Assembly: GCA_023935145.1 (NCBI GenBank)
Contig: CM043704.1
Location: 94,079,873 to 94,143,872 of the forward strand
DNA from: Bretschneidera sinensis
Lineage: Eukaryota > Streptophyta > Magnoliopsida > Brassicales > Akaniaceae
Reading direction: 5' to 3'
DNA: 64,000 nt
Shown in pieces: positions 1-12,550 of this stretch. Numbering within the stretch: the first letter of the stretch is position 1; every line of letters begins with the position of its first letter. The notes beneath the pieces are model-generated. The model made no database searches, was not told where the DNA came from, and saw only the letters and a program-made list of their open reading frames with translations. The position numbers and the translations under genes are program-made.

Positions 1-521
1 CATAAATCATTTATTGGAGTAGGAAGTTCTTGTATTTATTAGTTCAACCATGCATCATATATGGTAATTGTGGTTGGAGTTACTGGTTACCAATTAGTAG
101 AGCACAGGATCATAGGTTATGCAAGGTACAGATTTTGTGGGAGATAGAATGGTATTTGAATTTTTTCTATCAAAAACAGAATGGTCATTGATTTGGGAAT
201 GCCGTTTATGTTGAGGGATTACTTAAGAATGTATAACTGTGCTTTAAAGTTTAAACTTAAGTCTTATAAATCACTTTTGCCTATGGTTTGGCTCAAGTCC
301 ACAGACTTTGTAACTCATGTCCTTGATCTTGAGAATGAATGTAACTTGATGAAAATTTAAGCTTCTTGTCTTTTTTTTTTTTTTTAAAAAAAGGTTAAGC
401 TTATGGATGAAGATGTTTTTAACCTTAAAGTTGTAGACCGGAACATTTATCTTAATAATAACATAAATTTGGTTTTAAGATGGTATAAAGGGTCAAGAAT
501 TTTACTTGGCTTCCTATCCTG

Positions 522-567
<46 letters not shown>

Positions 568-794
568 TTCCAACCTGACACCATATTGTTGCTGTATCAT
601 TTATTTAGGATCTATCTGCAGGTCAAAAGAACAGAATAGCCATAATATTTTCTAGTTGACCCTACAAATTATTAAAATCTTTATTTCTTTAAATTGCAAT
701 GCCAAACTAATTATTTTTTTTATGTTATTTGGGCTTGATGTCAGTGGTTATGCTTTAGTGTTAGTAACCTCTTTTTTATTTCTTTTAATCTCAG
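1..794. other. Intronic DNA of the NQR gene, no exon recognised
   Basis: This stretch precedes the first exon I can recognise for the quinone oxidoreductase on the + strand, so it is probably one of its introns. I see no reading frame matching the expected upstream dehydrogenase residues. It contains a pure (AT)n microsatellite at about 522-565 and poly-T runs. An upstream exon could be hidden here, but I cannot support one. Confidence 0.5.
522..565. repeat. (AT)n microsatellite
   Basis: An uninterrupted run of alternating A and T, about 44 bp, inside the presumed intron of the NQR gene. Likely to be length-polymorphic. Confidence 0.9.
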
Positions 795-3149
795 TATCAA
801 GGAGAGCATGGATGGAAGCCATCAAATTACACTGGACTATGTGAGAAGATTCTAGCAAAAAGCCAAACCGTGGTATGTAGCTGCTAGTTGATGAAAAATT
901 TTCTGTTATATCTCGAGGTTTGATCTCTTTAGATATATCATCACTTATCTTTTCACTTTCTGGAATATTTATATCTGTTTACTCGTTAAAAGCTTATGCC
1001 CTTTGATCCCACAAAAAGATATTCTATTGGATTATTGTATCAGAAGCACCACTTGACTTGGATTACTTTGACAACTTTAACGATTGGACCCAAGAAATAT
1101 GTTTTGTAAGAATAATATCCTCCTAATTTTTATTGCTGGTTTTTACACATACAAGTTGTAAATGTGATTCTCTTTTTCGTCACTGGAATTTATTCCTGTA
1201 GTGGAAGAGAAACTCTCCAGTACACTTCAGTTTCTCTTCCCAGTGATATGTACAGATTTCCTGCATTCTTGTTCGACTTCTCCACACCAGAGGGGACTTA
1301 TTCGTGCCTTTATCGGGAAACTTGACATCAAGGGTCTCATCCTGGATATGGTGGGAAATTTGATGGAAATTGCAAAATGCTCTTGTAATAATGTAACTAA
1401 TTTTTGGAGACTTTTGTAGGGACATGTATGTTCTTCTAAATTGATTACAATTTACCCATAAAGTATCCACATGATTCAGTGTAACCATGTGTCTTAGCTA
1501 TTAGCTTACATTGCCAATAATAAATCTTGATGAGAATATCTCTATTTGGCAATTCCTAAGAATGTCCATGCCCACTTACAACCACAGAAACGTCTCGTTT
1601 CCAGTTAGAGATAAAACATCTCCTTACTGTGCTTCATCCGGTTATTATGGTTCAGTTGTTTTAACAATGCTAATCATTTCAGGCTGGTTTCTTCCTAGTA
1701 CAATATAGTCACTTATGGAAACAACATCTGGACAGACTAATCCATCTTTTCTATGTGGGAAAGCTTAAGGTAATACATATAATTTCATTATATGTCAGAT
1801 ATGTTTACTTTGCCTCTTCATGATGTGAATTTCAATTCTTTATTTATTGTTGGATGCTTATTAGGCATGCACATAATAAATTAGCAGCTAACCGAGTAAT
1901 AGATTACCACAATATGTTTCTTTCTTTTCAATAAAATTTGAGAAGGTAGTATCTTTCTCATTTCTCCTGATGGGTTGTGTTTTAGCTAGTGTATGGACAT
2001 TACTGCATTGGAAAACAATCATTCTTCTACTTTTTCCTCTCCAAGAAACTGGAAATGGAAAATCTAATGCATATCATGACATTGACAGTAAAATTTATGT
2101 TTCTCTCTCATCAAATTGGATTTACCACCAGTTTTTTATTCTTAACATCAACACTCTCACCATCATCATTACTTACTCTTCTTGAAAGGCTTATAAAATC
2201 CAAAAACATCAGGAAAATATTTATCAAGTAATGGTGATGTTGAATGAACACAGAAAGAGACTGTCAGCTTCTTTTCAACCTTCTGCCAGAAGCCCAATGT
2301 CATCAAGTATAATTTTTGATATTCCTACGGAGGTTCTTCAATAAAAAATAATCACTCATGTAAAAACCATTGCTGTATCATATAACAAACCAGTAGAGCT
2401 TGATAAACTCTGATTTCATCATATGATAATATAACTTGGGTACTCTTTGTTACCAATAAATTTATATTTTAAAGTGTATCCTAGGCGCTTTGGTCATTCA
2501 TTTTTCATAACTTGTTGAGATCAAAGTTTGCATGTGTCAGCTTCTCTACACTTAAAATTATGAAATTAGTAAACTATTTTTCATTATTTCATTTTAAGTG
2601 TGTGACTCCTCATTTGGAGTTAAAGAAACATGTGCTTGCCATTTGAAAACCACCGGAGACAGAAGAGTAGCCATTGTAGACAGGCTCTTCAGTTGTTGGT
2701 TTTCTTAACAGGACAGTTCTTCAGTGTGAACTCACTTTAACCTGTAGTGATCTTACAGAAATTCATGCATAATTCTTTTAGGGTTTGTATTTTTAGCTTA
2801 ACTCTGCAATGACTCTTAATTGAATTTGTTTTTGCTATCCTTCCGTCACTAGAATTCCTTACCTTTTCTCTTGTTCCATTGCAACAGGTTGGCATAGACC
2901 CAAAAAAATTTTTGGGTGTCCAAGCTGTTCCAGATGCTGTTGAGTATCTCCATTCGGGTAAAAGTGCTGGCAAGGTGTGCACAATGTTCCTGAGAAAAAT
3001 ATGATGATAATTCATTTACTTATGCTCTCTTAAGCTGGTCATTCTTTCAACATGGCTTGGCTTGTAATGCATTTATATTTGCTATTAACACTTAACAGGT
3101 TGTCGTTTGCATTGATCCAACCTTCGAGCAGCAAAAGGCAAAATTATGA
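795..3149 (+). CDS. NQR: NQR-type zinc-binding quinone oxidoreductase (3' part only)
   Basis: Four consecutive exons on the + strand: 795-872, 1683-1769, 2888-2974 and 3099-3149, all phase 0, with AG acceptors and GT donors and a TGA stop at 3147-3149. Together they encode the C-terminal ~99 residues of a medium-chain dehydrogenase/reductase. Legible segments are YQGEHGWKPSNYTGLCEKIL, AGFFLVQYSHLWKQHLDRL, VGIDPKKFLGVQAVPDAVEY and VVVCIDPTFEQ. These match my memory of the plant NQR protein (At1g49670 type), which joins a short-chain dehydrogenase half to an NAD(P)H:quinone oxidoreductase half. The enzyme should reduce quinone-like carbonyl substrates with NAD(P)H. The catalytic and cofactor-binding regions lie upstream, outside the window, so activity cannot be judged here. 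The exact family assignment rests on recalled similarity. Confidence 0.85.
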
Positions 3150-5054
3150 TCAAATATTGTCAACTCATCATTCTGGATGCATTTTCATTCAAATTCATGC
3201 ATGCAAAAAATAATTTCAACTCAGGTTAGCACTTTTACAGCAGGTCCTAAATTATGAGGAAATGGTGAAATTCTTTCAGAACTTTGATGCCATTCTTGCA
3301 TAAGTTAATAGTGCTTCGGTCAGAACAATAAACCGAAAAAAATTACAGAAGAATGAAAAGATTGATTATGCGAGGTTGATCTACACTGGATTCATTCATA
3401 ATATCTGCTGTATATGTAATAAAATTATGTTCTCTGCCTGTATAACAAGGACAGAATTAAATAGGTGTTTTGGGATGTGAAACAAGTGTTAACTCCTGGC
3501 TGATATGTGGATATTAAAATTATAGAGTGAAATAAGGATTTACTATTGCTAGCATGAAGTTAAATGCATTGGCTGTTTGTTAATCCTGCAAAACCTTGAC
3601 TGGAATTTCTCAACAAAAAAAAAATTGTCTGGCTAATTGTTGACGTGCGCAGATTATTTTATTTCAAACTTGGTTTGATTTAGAAATCAAGTCCTTGGAG
3701 TTTCACCTTCTACCTTTCTGTCTTAACCAGTGTAGGTGTATGCTCCAAAAATTGGTGGTATTCATACATTGAAACACCCAATGGAGGATTTTAATATCAG
3801 ATGAAAATCGAATTGGCTCTTAAAAGTTTTAAACCCTAAAACATGTTTTTTTATTTCCTTCTTAAATGGACGGATTTACGTTTGGTGCTTTATATTTGGT
3901 GGCAGATTTATCTGATGCTCCAATAATTTTGATTAGAAGAGTGGTCATCGACATTGTTTATGAAACTATCTAGATCTGACATTCTATTTAAGTGACTCTA
4001 TGAAATATTTTTGAGTGTGTTTGGTGTTGGAGAACATTTTTTATATTTTACTTTCATTTTTTTAATAATTTAAATATTTTTAACATAATTTAAAAAACAA
4101 TATTTTTCATTTCAAAATAATATTGTAAAAATAAAAAAACTTAAATTACGTTAAAAATGTCTAAATTGTCAAAAAAGATGGAAAACATTTTCCAATAAAA
4201 ACAACATCCTTATGTTTTCTTTGAATAGAAGTTAAGGCATAGCACTTTAAGAAAACGATTTTTGAAAAAAAGAAAAACCTGAATTTATGAAATTTTTACA
4301 GTTTATAAAATACAAAACAATTTTTAACTTTACAGTTATTTTACCTTTCAAAAACTATTTTGACAGTTATAAATAAAACTATTATTAATTCAAACGGTAC
4401 CATAATCCTTTATACATGTACATGTGAACACTCCATTTCAATAGCCTCTATATGAATGTGAGAGAAGAGAGTATTTAGTCTGAAAGTGAATTCGTCATCG
4501 TGTTTCTGTATCTTTAGTGATAAATGAGAGGAGGGCGAGAGATCCACGCAATAAAAAATGGTCTTCTATAATTACTGGTCTCAAAGACATAGAGATCCCA
4601 TATGGTCGGGAGGACCCCTAACTGATATTGCGAAGCTTGTTAATTGTGTACAAAACCTCAAAATAATTCAGTTCTGTGGCATTTGCTTTTATGCTGCAAA
4701 ACTATCCAGTTTACGAATATGAGAGACTACTTTCTGCCTGCAAAATCCAACAACAAAATTGAAGTGAAAAAGCCTTGAAATATCAGAACTAACACCAATT
4801 AAATTCTCATGACATTTAATTATTCAAGGCGACTTTCATTACCATAACATCTAATAGGGAAAAAGTTCCAAAAGTTCAGTTGCTGCTTACTAAGGTCTCA
4901 TTTGGTTTTCCCCTATTTACATTAAAAAATGGCATTCCAAATGAATCCTAAGATTATGATTGCTAGAGAGGAAAAATACAAAGAAAGAAAATTGAGTGGA
5001 GAGCACTTTTTTATCATTTGGTAAAAAAAAAGTGAGATGACTTATGTTACATAT
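3150..5054. other. Intergenic region downstream of NQR
   Basis: No coding potential beyond short random frames. It holds AT-rich sequence with foldback-like stretches at about 4015-4210 (ACATTTTT / AAAAATGT arms) and 4230-4390. These look like decayed MITE-type repeats. The first few hundred bases after 3149 should include the NQR 3' UTR. Confidence 0.5.
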
Positions 5055-6223
5055 TGTTGACCCATATTTGATTTTAATAACGACAAAACACTACCTTAAT
5101 TGCACTAATAGTTTTATATAAGTGTTTAAACGGTAAAAACATTCAGCACTGAAACAATATGCAAGAACTCAAAGCAATTCAGACACCAAAACAAGACAGA
5201 AGATCTAAAATAGGCATTAAGGCAACTGAAACAATTGTAAATCTCTTATATTCAATTACACAGCTTAATCTATGGCTCAATTTACAAAAAACTTTGACAA
5301 AACCAAAATATAAAAGTTTCTAGGTCAAAAATTGTTTTTGAAAAAAAAAAAAATAGGTTGGAGGTCAACCTAATCAACTGGCAACTGGGATAGAAAGTTC
5401 CCAGTCGAGTGGTGATTAGGATCTAGTCGATTGGTAACTGGGACAAAAAGTTCCAGTCGACTGGTGCTTAGAACCCAGTCGATTAGTACTCTCCTTTTGC
5501 CTAAAAAGTGAAAATTCTCACTTGACTCAGTCAACTGGTAAAAGGACCCAGTCGATTGGTAATTCAAAAATATGACCGTTTGAGACGCGAGACTTAAGCA
5601 TTTAATGCCCCAAACCTACCAAGTCTGTGTCAAACAACCATATTGATTCAAGACTATATAAACCTACTTCAATAAGCATTTATAAGAAGAAGAAAACACA
5701 TTCAATTCACAAGATAGCCCATTAATTCTTAAAAGCTTTGAAAAATTTATTGTTGAGCCATTCTTCAAGCTTTTTCTTGAAAGAGAAATATTGTTTATTT
5801 GTAAAAGTACTTATTGCTATCTCTCTTCTACTTTCTTTATAGCAAATTTCATTTATTGTAAAGGGAAAAAGTTGTAAGAACTCTTAGAGTGTTTAGGATT
5901 AAACACTTCATTGTGACTTCCGTGAGGAAGAGAGTGCTTCCGTAAGGAAGAGATTGGTTGTAAAATTTGTGCAACACTAGCTAAGTTGCATGACTAAGGT
6001 TTTAGTGGATTGCTTCAAATGGACGTAAGGTCGGAAAAATTCTCATATTGTCGAACCACTATAAACAGAGTTTGCATATTCTCTTCTTTAAACTTATTTA
6101 TTTTCAAGCATATTATTTGATTACATGTTTTAATGTATTTAACTGTTTAAAAACTTACAAAATAATTAGCAAAAATTTTTAAAACCCAATTCACCTCCTC
6201 TCAAGTTTAAACCTCGGTTTACA
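5055..6223 (+). mobile_element. SIRE/Maximus-like copia solo LTR
   Basis: The segment begins TGTTGACCCATATTTGATTT and ends near ACCCAATTCACCTCC...GGTTTACA, the start and end style I know from SIRE/Maximus-type Ty1-copia LTRs. It has LTR promoter architecture: a TATATAA box at about 5654-5660 in the middle and U5-like sequence after it. Flanking pentamers are CATAT (5050-5054) and CATAC (6224-6228), a 4/5 match to a target-site duplication. No gag-pol or second LTR adjoins it, so it is a solo LTR left by recombination. It lies about 240 bp beyond the 3' end of B3 copy A. Confidence 0.75.
5370..5570. repeat. Repeated CAGTCGACTGG-like palindromic motif in the LTR U3
   Basis: Inside the solo LTR, six variants of the near-palindrome (C)AGTCGA(C/T)TGG occur at about 5401, 5424, 5453, 5474, 5528 and 5547. 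Related AATCAACTGG/CAACTGG pieces start at about 5373. Spacing is irregular (about 20-50 bp). Such motif arrays in LTR U3 regions often carry enhancer function; that is inference here. Confidence 0.7.
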
Positions 6224-6466
6224 CATACAAATCATAATCCTCACAAATATGAATGATTTACCAAACACATGATAAAGAAAAACATAAATTTTCTTATTTT
6301 TCCATCATTTCCCTCTCATTTCCATTCACTTTCCATCTCTACCAATTAGAGCCTGTGTTTTATTTATATGAATAATTAGCATATAGTATATACCCATGCG
6401 TTTTTTTCCATATACCATTATATTTGCATAGACCTTAACATGTTCTTCGTACAGATTAGAAGCAAC

Positions 6467-8680
6467 TCAGGTAACTACAGCTTCATTCACTTCTATATGA
6501 AATCCAACTTCCAGAGATTTAAAAAAAAAAAAAAAGGAATAGTTACCTGCTCTGATTCGTTTGGCACTCCTGTCCAAGTTTGTGACATCTGAATCCTTGT
6601 CATTGTCTTTTTGGTCTTCTGGCTCATAAGCTCTAATGATGTACACCTGGAGAAAAATAGTTGAGGTAATTAGCAATGAAACAAGAGCTTTGGGAAGATA
6701 CATTCTTTGAGGAGTAATCAAGCAAAGACAGGATACGCATAATCGAGCATGATTTGAACCCAAAAATTTAAACCAATGAGTTCGAAGCCAAACCACCATA
6801 TATAAGTTTTTTAACTAATCAAACATTCTCTTGATGAAGTATTCTGTTCATGTGCAGACCTCAACACTCCCAAACAGGATCAAAAATGTTTTAGAACCAA
6901 TTTATGCTTTATGATCATTAGCGATAAACAAATAAATCATAGAAAGGATTGATGCATTAGAAATAATGCATGCACCTCAAGATCTAGATGGACTTTGTGC
7001 CAAACTCATCAACATCGGCACAAATGTATAACATAATATTTGTTATAATAGCATCAAGATTATATCAAGCATATTGAACTCTGCGTGCTCACCTTAAATT
7101 CTGTAGGTGTGACAAGCTGGAAAACCAGTGCATCTCCATCAACTAGTTGATGATCAATGGCAAACCCTCTCCAACCACCACTAAGACCAGTTTTCTGAGC
7201 GAGGTATTTCGTTGGGAACTCATCTCCTTCCTCATCCACCAAAGTCATCGTTTCATCATAATTGGGAAGGTGTGTCTTGCAAAAGTGATGTGGTAAACCC
7301 TAAAAAAGTTGTAGTGATAATAAATTATACCCACTTCTATCCCCTATGTTAATAATCAAAATCTACTACAAGCAATGAGAAAACAGCCAATGAGACCTCT
7401 TTTCTGCTTGAAGAACATGGAAATCTAGTATTGTACTCGTTAAAAAGAGCTACTACTAGAGCAGTAAACTTGTGTCTAAATCATAACTATGGCTTCTCTA
7501 CCATAAATGGTCTGCTAAAAGGAATGGTACTAGAAAAATTCAAAACAAGTTAAGACCAGCCTGAAGAATATCACTCTAAAGAGAAATACTGATTCATAAT
7601 ATCATCCATTTTTGTCAGGAAAATCATTCACCTACCAGCCAAAATCCTCCAGTCACATGTGACTGTAGCATTGGTTTAATAAAACTTGGGAATTCAGGTT
7701 CTAGACCTGACTGAACCTGTTCTGCCCTTTCAATTGCATACGTTCTTGTTTTATCTGAAGCATAAACTCTGTTCAGCAAATCTCTCCTTTGGTAGCTCCT
7801 ACAAGTGAAGCCCATATAATAACATAAAATAAGCAACCGCAAAGTATTAGTAACTATTTGTTAAGCAATCAAAATTTTAAACATAGAGTTAGACTAATCA
7901 ACCTTCTAGGCCTCTCCAAAGTTTCAAGTAGCGCCTGCAGGGATTAAAGAAATATGTGGATCAATCCATTTTGTAACAACAGTATTCAAAGTAAAATAAT
8001 AGGTTCTAACCTGTATCTATAGAATTTTTGTGATAAATGATATGAATAACTAATATCAAAAAACCATCAATGATTATGAAGAGTCCCAAAAAGAAAAACG
8101 AAAAAGCAACCTGTTCGCAAAAATAATCAATCTGGGTGTTTAAGCTAACTCTATTGAATCAAAACTTAATCAAGGATCATGAATAGAGGACCATAAATAT
8201 TCAGTGGTGTAACCTCTAAAACAGAGCCATTGACAGTAAAATCAATGACTAAATAATTACTATTTTTTCTGAAATAATCAATCTGTTGTATTTGCCAACA
8301 AGTCTTATAAAGAAAAACATCTGTTAAGGTCAGAGTAATTATTAAGGTCAGAGTAAGGGAGCAGATATAATATAGGCTTGATACTCAATAAAAGTTTAGA
8401 ACTCAAACCATATATATAACTCGCTTGAGCTCAAAAGCTCGTGGATATCCTAACAATACAAAACATCCACAAGCAAGGGAGCAGAGTCCACAACATGAAT
8501 CATATTGATTGTACAGTAAACATGAACAGAACACAAGTATTGATAATAATTACCAACAAGAAACATCTGTAATAAAAGATTATTACTTTTCCAAGCTTTT
8601 ACTTTAAAATTTTTTTAAAACTTTAGCACTTATCATCACCCAAAATACCTGCAAGCAACTCAAGACCATTACAAATCCAC

Positions 8681-8759
<79 letters not shown>

Positions 8760-9080
8760 GACCTCCTTGTAGTTAGCAGGCGGATTGTTGGCAACACGGC
8801 TCGATCTTCTAACTGCTGTTAAGTCAACTGGCTGCCGTGGTGTCCGGGGCTTCACTTGCTTCACCTACGTGCAATAATTATACACCCATCAAACATATAC
8901 ATATAAATAAGAGTAATTGTTTTATATAAATGAATAACAAGTACCCACAGGAGATGGCTTAGGGGAGGATTTAATAAGATCCTGAGAGAGCTTGTTTAGA
9001 TTCAGCTCTTCCATTCTTTTCTTGTTCTCTTCCAATTTCTTTCGACGAATTTCTTCATATTTCAGCTTTGATTCCACCAT
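6467..9080 (-). CDS. B3 copy A: B3 domain transcription factor (At3g19184-like)
   Basis: Minus-strand gene with exons 9080-8949, 8864-8763, 7934-7903 (32-nt microexon), 7798-7636, 7299-7093 and 6646-6547. The tail reads to a stop at 6467, either through a 54-nt intron (6546-6493) or through retained sequence; both keep frame, giving about 253 or 271 aa. The N terminus is a basic coiled helix (MVESKLKYEEIRRKKLEE), followed by a basic linker (KQVKPRTPRQPVDLTAVRRS) that could be a nuclear signal. The B3 DNA-binding domain runs from FPSFIKPMLQSHVTGGFWL through TGLSGGWRGFAIDHQLVDGD to VYIIRAYE, roughly residues 120-225. It presumably binds DNA in the nucleus; target genes are unknown. It lacks the long C-terminal domain of copies B and C. 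The weakest part of the model is the last exon. Confidence 0.88.
8690..8759. repeat. (AT)n-(GA)n compound microsatellite in an intron
   Basis: An AT dinucleotide run followed directly by a GA run, ending 3 bp short of the donor at 8762-8761 of B3 copy A exon 2. On the coding strand it reads as (TC)n then (AT)n just inside the intron, a pyrimidine tract right after the donor. Confidence 0.9.
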
Positions 9081-9607
9081 CTTTCTGGGTTTTCTTCTTT
9101 TGCTTTTCTCTTTGATTCAAACAATGAACAATTTTTTTTTCTCTTCTTACAGAGAATTAGCTACGTAAAGGAGAAAGGAATGTGAAATAGAGAGAGAGGG
9201 AAACGAAATCATAAATGAGAGATGAAAGACAAGCTAATTAAAAAAAGGTGCCCGTGGGATTTTTCTTTAACCATTAAAAAGTCCTCTTATTTTTTGTTAA
9301 TTTGAGCGCCAATTTACTACGTTTGTTTCATTTTTTGAATTCAAATTCTGGACACCTCAGAAAAGTTCATTTTTTTTTAATATGGAAATAACAGTTCATT
9401 TTGGTTTGTCTTTTTGGATAAAAGGGGATGGATAAAAAAAAGAAGAAAGTACATTATTAAAAAATAAAATTTATTGAAGAGATGAATATATTTTTCCTTT
9501 TCCTTTCACTTCATTTCTTTTTTATCCAAATACTATATTATTAATGAATAATGAGAGAGTTTACTTTCAATTGCATTGTTATTCTCCCTTATGAAAAAAA
9601 AAATTTA

Positions 9608-9758
9608 TTGTTTACACCGGATGAAAATTTGATTAATAATTTTTTGGAGCTTCATTAATTTTAATTGAGTATGTACAGTTGTTACTTGTAAAGTTATTAA
9701 AAACGACCAATCAAATTTTCACCCGATGCAAAAAAAAATTATTTTACACCCGATAGAG
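9608..9758. repeat. Foldback MITE-like repeat, family 1 copy
   Basis: Ends carry TTTACACCGGATG and its approximate inverse CACCCGATGCAAA, and the middle has TTAATTGAGTATGTACAG. The same plan and the same central words recur at about 23600-23748, so this is a dispersed short inverted-repeat family. Confidence 0.6.
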
Positions 9759-10431
9759 ACAATAATCTTTCCTATGATGCAGACACAGGGGCACATACGT
9801 TACATATGAGAACCTTGTAGTTAGTCGCGTGAATGGCGACTAATACTAGCAGTTCTCTCGTTTTAATTAAGGTTACAAGAGTATTAATTAGGATAGTTAT
9901 CAATTTTGGAAGGAAAAAATGGCTTTTGCAAGGAAAACTATATCATTAAAATGGTATAATTCAATTCATTATTATAAGAAAATGATGTTTATGCACTATT
10001 TCAATAAACACCAATTATACATGATTTAGGCATAATCTAATTGATAACAAGATTGTATAAGGATTTGATTGAAAGTTTGAATCCATTGCTTTGTTATTTT
10101 TTTTTCTTTTTTTTACAGTAGATACTTAATTGTGAACATTTGTGCAAAATACACTAATCATTTTTCGCCACGCACTACTATTTTATATTTGGATTCACAA
10201 GCAAATTCCATTAACATATTGCACATGATGGGTCATGGAATACGAAAAAATATATAAATCATTTGTTATTATTTTAAAATAATTAACTATCTCTTTTTAA
10301 TTCACAATGCATTTAAGATAAACTAAGACTTGAGAGAACATATACTATCAATCTAAAAGTTACACCTTTATCTTTATACTCGTGATAAGCAAGTCGTGTT
10401 TATGTCTAAGATTTTTTTTATGTGTTAATTG

Positions 10432-10812
10432 TCACGGGCTGCCAGCTTAAGTAGCTAACCATGCGGCTTTAGGCTCGAAAACACCTCTATGGGAATGTCT
10501 AAGTCAACCTTCCTCTTTGCACAAAGTTATTTTATCAGCATGACACTCAGCCTGTGCGACGTCCCGCCTCTACGAGGACAACATTCAATCTGCCTGGTAC
10601 TATTTCTCGAGACCAACTGATTTCGTCTTGCCTTGAGGCTCATCAAGGAAGCGGCTCCAGCCCCCGACCAGTTTGTGCAGGGTGGCCTAATCCCTCTCAC
10701 ACTCTTGCGAGCTCCCGCATTGCTACTCTCCTTCACAACACGACTCCCTACACCCATTGTGCCCCGGAAGCCGTTCCCTCTAGTCAATCTTGATTTTAGG
10801 GAGTGTCACATA
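10432..10812. mobile_element. GC-rich insertion of unknown type
   Basis: This ~380-bp block is far richer in G and C than anything around it. It starts near GTCACGGGCTGCCAGC and ends near GGGAGTGTCACATAA, so GTCAC occurs at both edges. Frames are open on both strands (for example 10527-10787 minus, 10633-10992 plus), as expected of GC-rich DNA, and no protein family is recognised. I think it is a fragment of a repeat or retrotransposon, but the class is unproven. Confidence 0.45.
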
Positions 10813-12550
10813 ATCCTCGTTTTAGAGGTCATAACATTAATCATGTTGATCCAAATATTATTATACCCAATTTTTGACATGACTCACAAATGCAAATTGG
10901 CACCCTTTTGCAAGGTATCACTCAATATCTCTTACAACAATTGCCATTTAAGCTTGTTTGTTGACAATTTGATATTTCACATCAACCATTAATGCTGTTG
11001 CGGGGTATGCATTGTTTGTGTTGTTCGACCTATTTCAAATCGATCAAATTAACTCAATTCGATTGATTAGGTTAAATGGTTAAAAAAGTGATTTTGAATT
11101 TAAAAGTCATAAAATCAAGTTGGTGGGTAAAAAATTATTATCCGAACAAACGAAATAACTGATTTTAATTTACTTAATAAATTAAATTATTAATAATTAT
11201 AAATATATAAAAAAAAAATTTAACTCATTATATATTATTAAATTATAAATAATTTAAATGTATAAAAATAATATATTTTTAATATTTTGTTAATCGAAAC
11301 CAATCGACTTTGAATCGGTCAAATAAATTCAAAATATATTAATAAAATCGATTTTATAGAAACAAAATATTTTATACCAAAAAAATCGATTATTTTTTAA
11401 TAGATCCATGAACACCCTACTTTGTTGGCTGGAGAAATTAAAGGTTGTCGCAGCCTGCACAGAGTATTAAATGCATGCCTCAGTATGCACCGCTTTAGAA
11501 GGGTAATTCTTAAGTAGTAAATAATCACGGTTTAATAAGTTTGATTAATCATAACGTGTAAAGAGATGTAATAATTATAATTCATAATCATATAAATGAT
11601 GTGTTTAATAAAATAATATATATATGAAATATATTTTTTTGTTTAATAAAAAAAAGTAAAAAAAAAACTAATAACACCACGAATCTATCTTTTAAAAGTG
11701 TTGATTGAAATTACTTTTGAGATTATGAAGTTTTAAATATATAATATGATATTTTTTTATATTATATTATCAATATAGGATGTGAGTTAGACTCAAACTT
11801 ATTTATAAGGACTAAAAATTAAGTAGGCAATAAAATTTGTATATAGCTGCAGTTGCTGGGTAGTTTTAATCTACCTAACCTTAGCTCAAAGGCAGTTTTT
11901 TTTATCGCTTACGCGATTAAAAAAAACACGTCACTTGAAGCACAATCCAAATATGATCATTATCAATTAAGTAAAGTAGCATATCATACAGAGCAATAGC
12001 AAGACTAGCTCAGTAAAATCCCGATCACATTATTTGTACCAAGGACCTCGAAATCAAATCCAGTCTCGTTGCAGAACGTAGATATTAAACAAAAAAGAAA
12101 AGCAAAAAACCCTAGACTGTTGGTTTAACTAGCTTGGATCTATCAATACCACATTATCATTCTATAAATTTTTGCAATGTATTTCAACTCTAATCCAAAG
12201 TTGGTCTTCACAAGACTAGCCAAAAACATTATTAATACAGTATTTTCCTCTGCAAAATACAATAGTAAAAACATTATTACAGTTCTCTCACAGCTAAATC
12301 AAAGCTTAAATTTACAGTACATCAATTCTAAATTTTCTACAAAATACTCAACCTGGTGCACCGGGATTCCTAAGACCTACATGTTAGTAACAAGAAGATA
12401 AGCATCAACTTCCCGAAACAGAAGTTTTGAGTTTCAGAGAAACCCATGTACTCTTTTTTTGCTACATTAGTGGTTAAAGAGAAGATCTGGAGTTAATCAC
12501 TAAGCCAATGCCCAGGTCAACCAGTATACTCTTTAACAGAAGATAGCTAA

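Larger units (their letters stand above)
9081..12550. other. Intergenic spacer between B3 copies A and B
   Basis: About 3.5 kb without a gene. It includes the presumed promoter of copy A next to 9080, a foldback repeat at about 9608-9758, a GC-rich block at about 10432-10812, and AT-rich dispersed repeat with AATCGATT-like words at about 11025-11420. The remainder is simple AT-rich DNA. A short frame at 12177-12401 is not convincing. Confidence 0.6.

Noticed and set aside
11025..11420. AATCGATT-rich stretch resembling tandem operator-like sites
   Set aside because: The words are scattered in low-complexity AT-rich DNA and resemble dispersed repeat remains seen near 40080-40340. No regular spacing.
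12177..12401. 74-aa frame downstream of B3 copy B
   Set aside because: It is in the probable 3' UTR of copy B, on the opposite strand, with no family resemblance and AT-driven composition.
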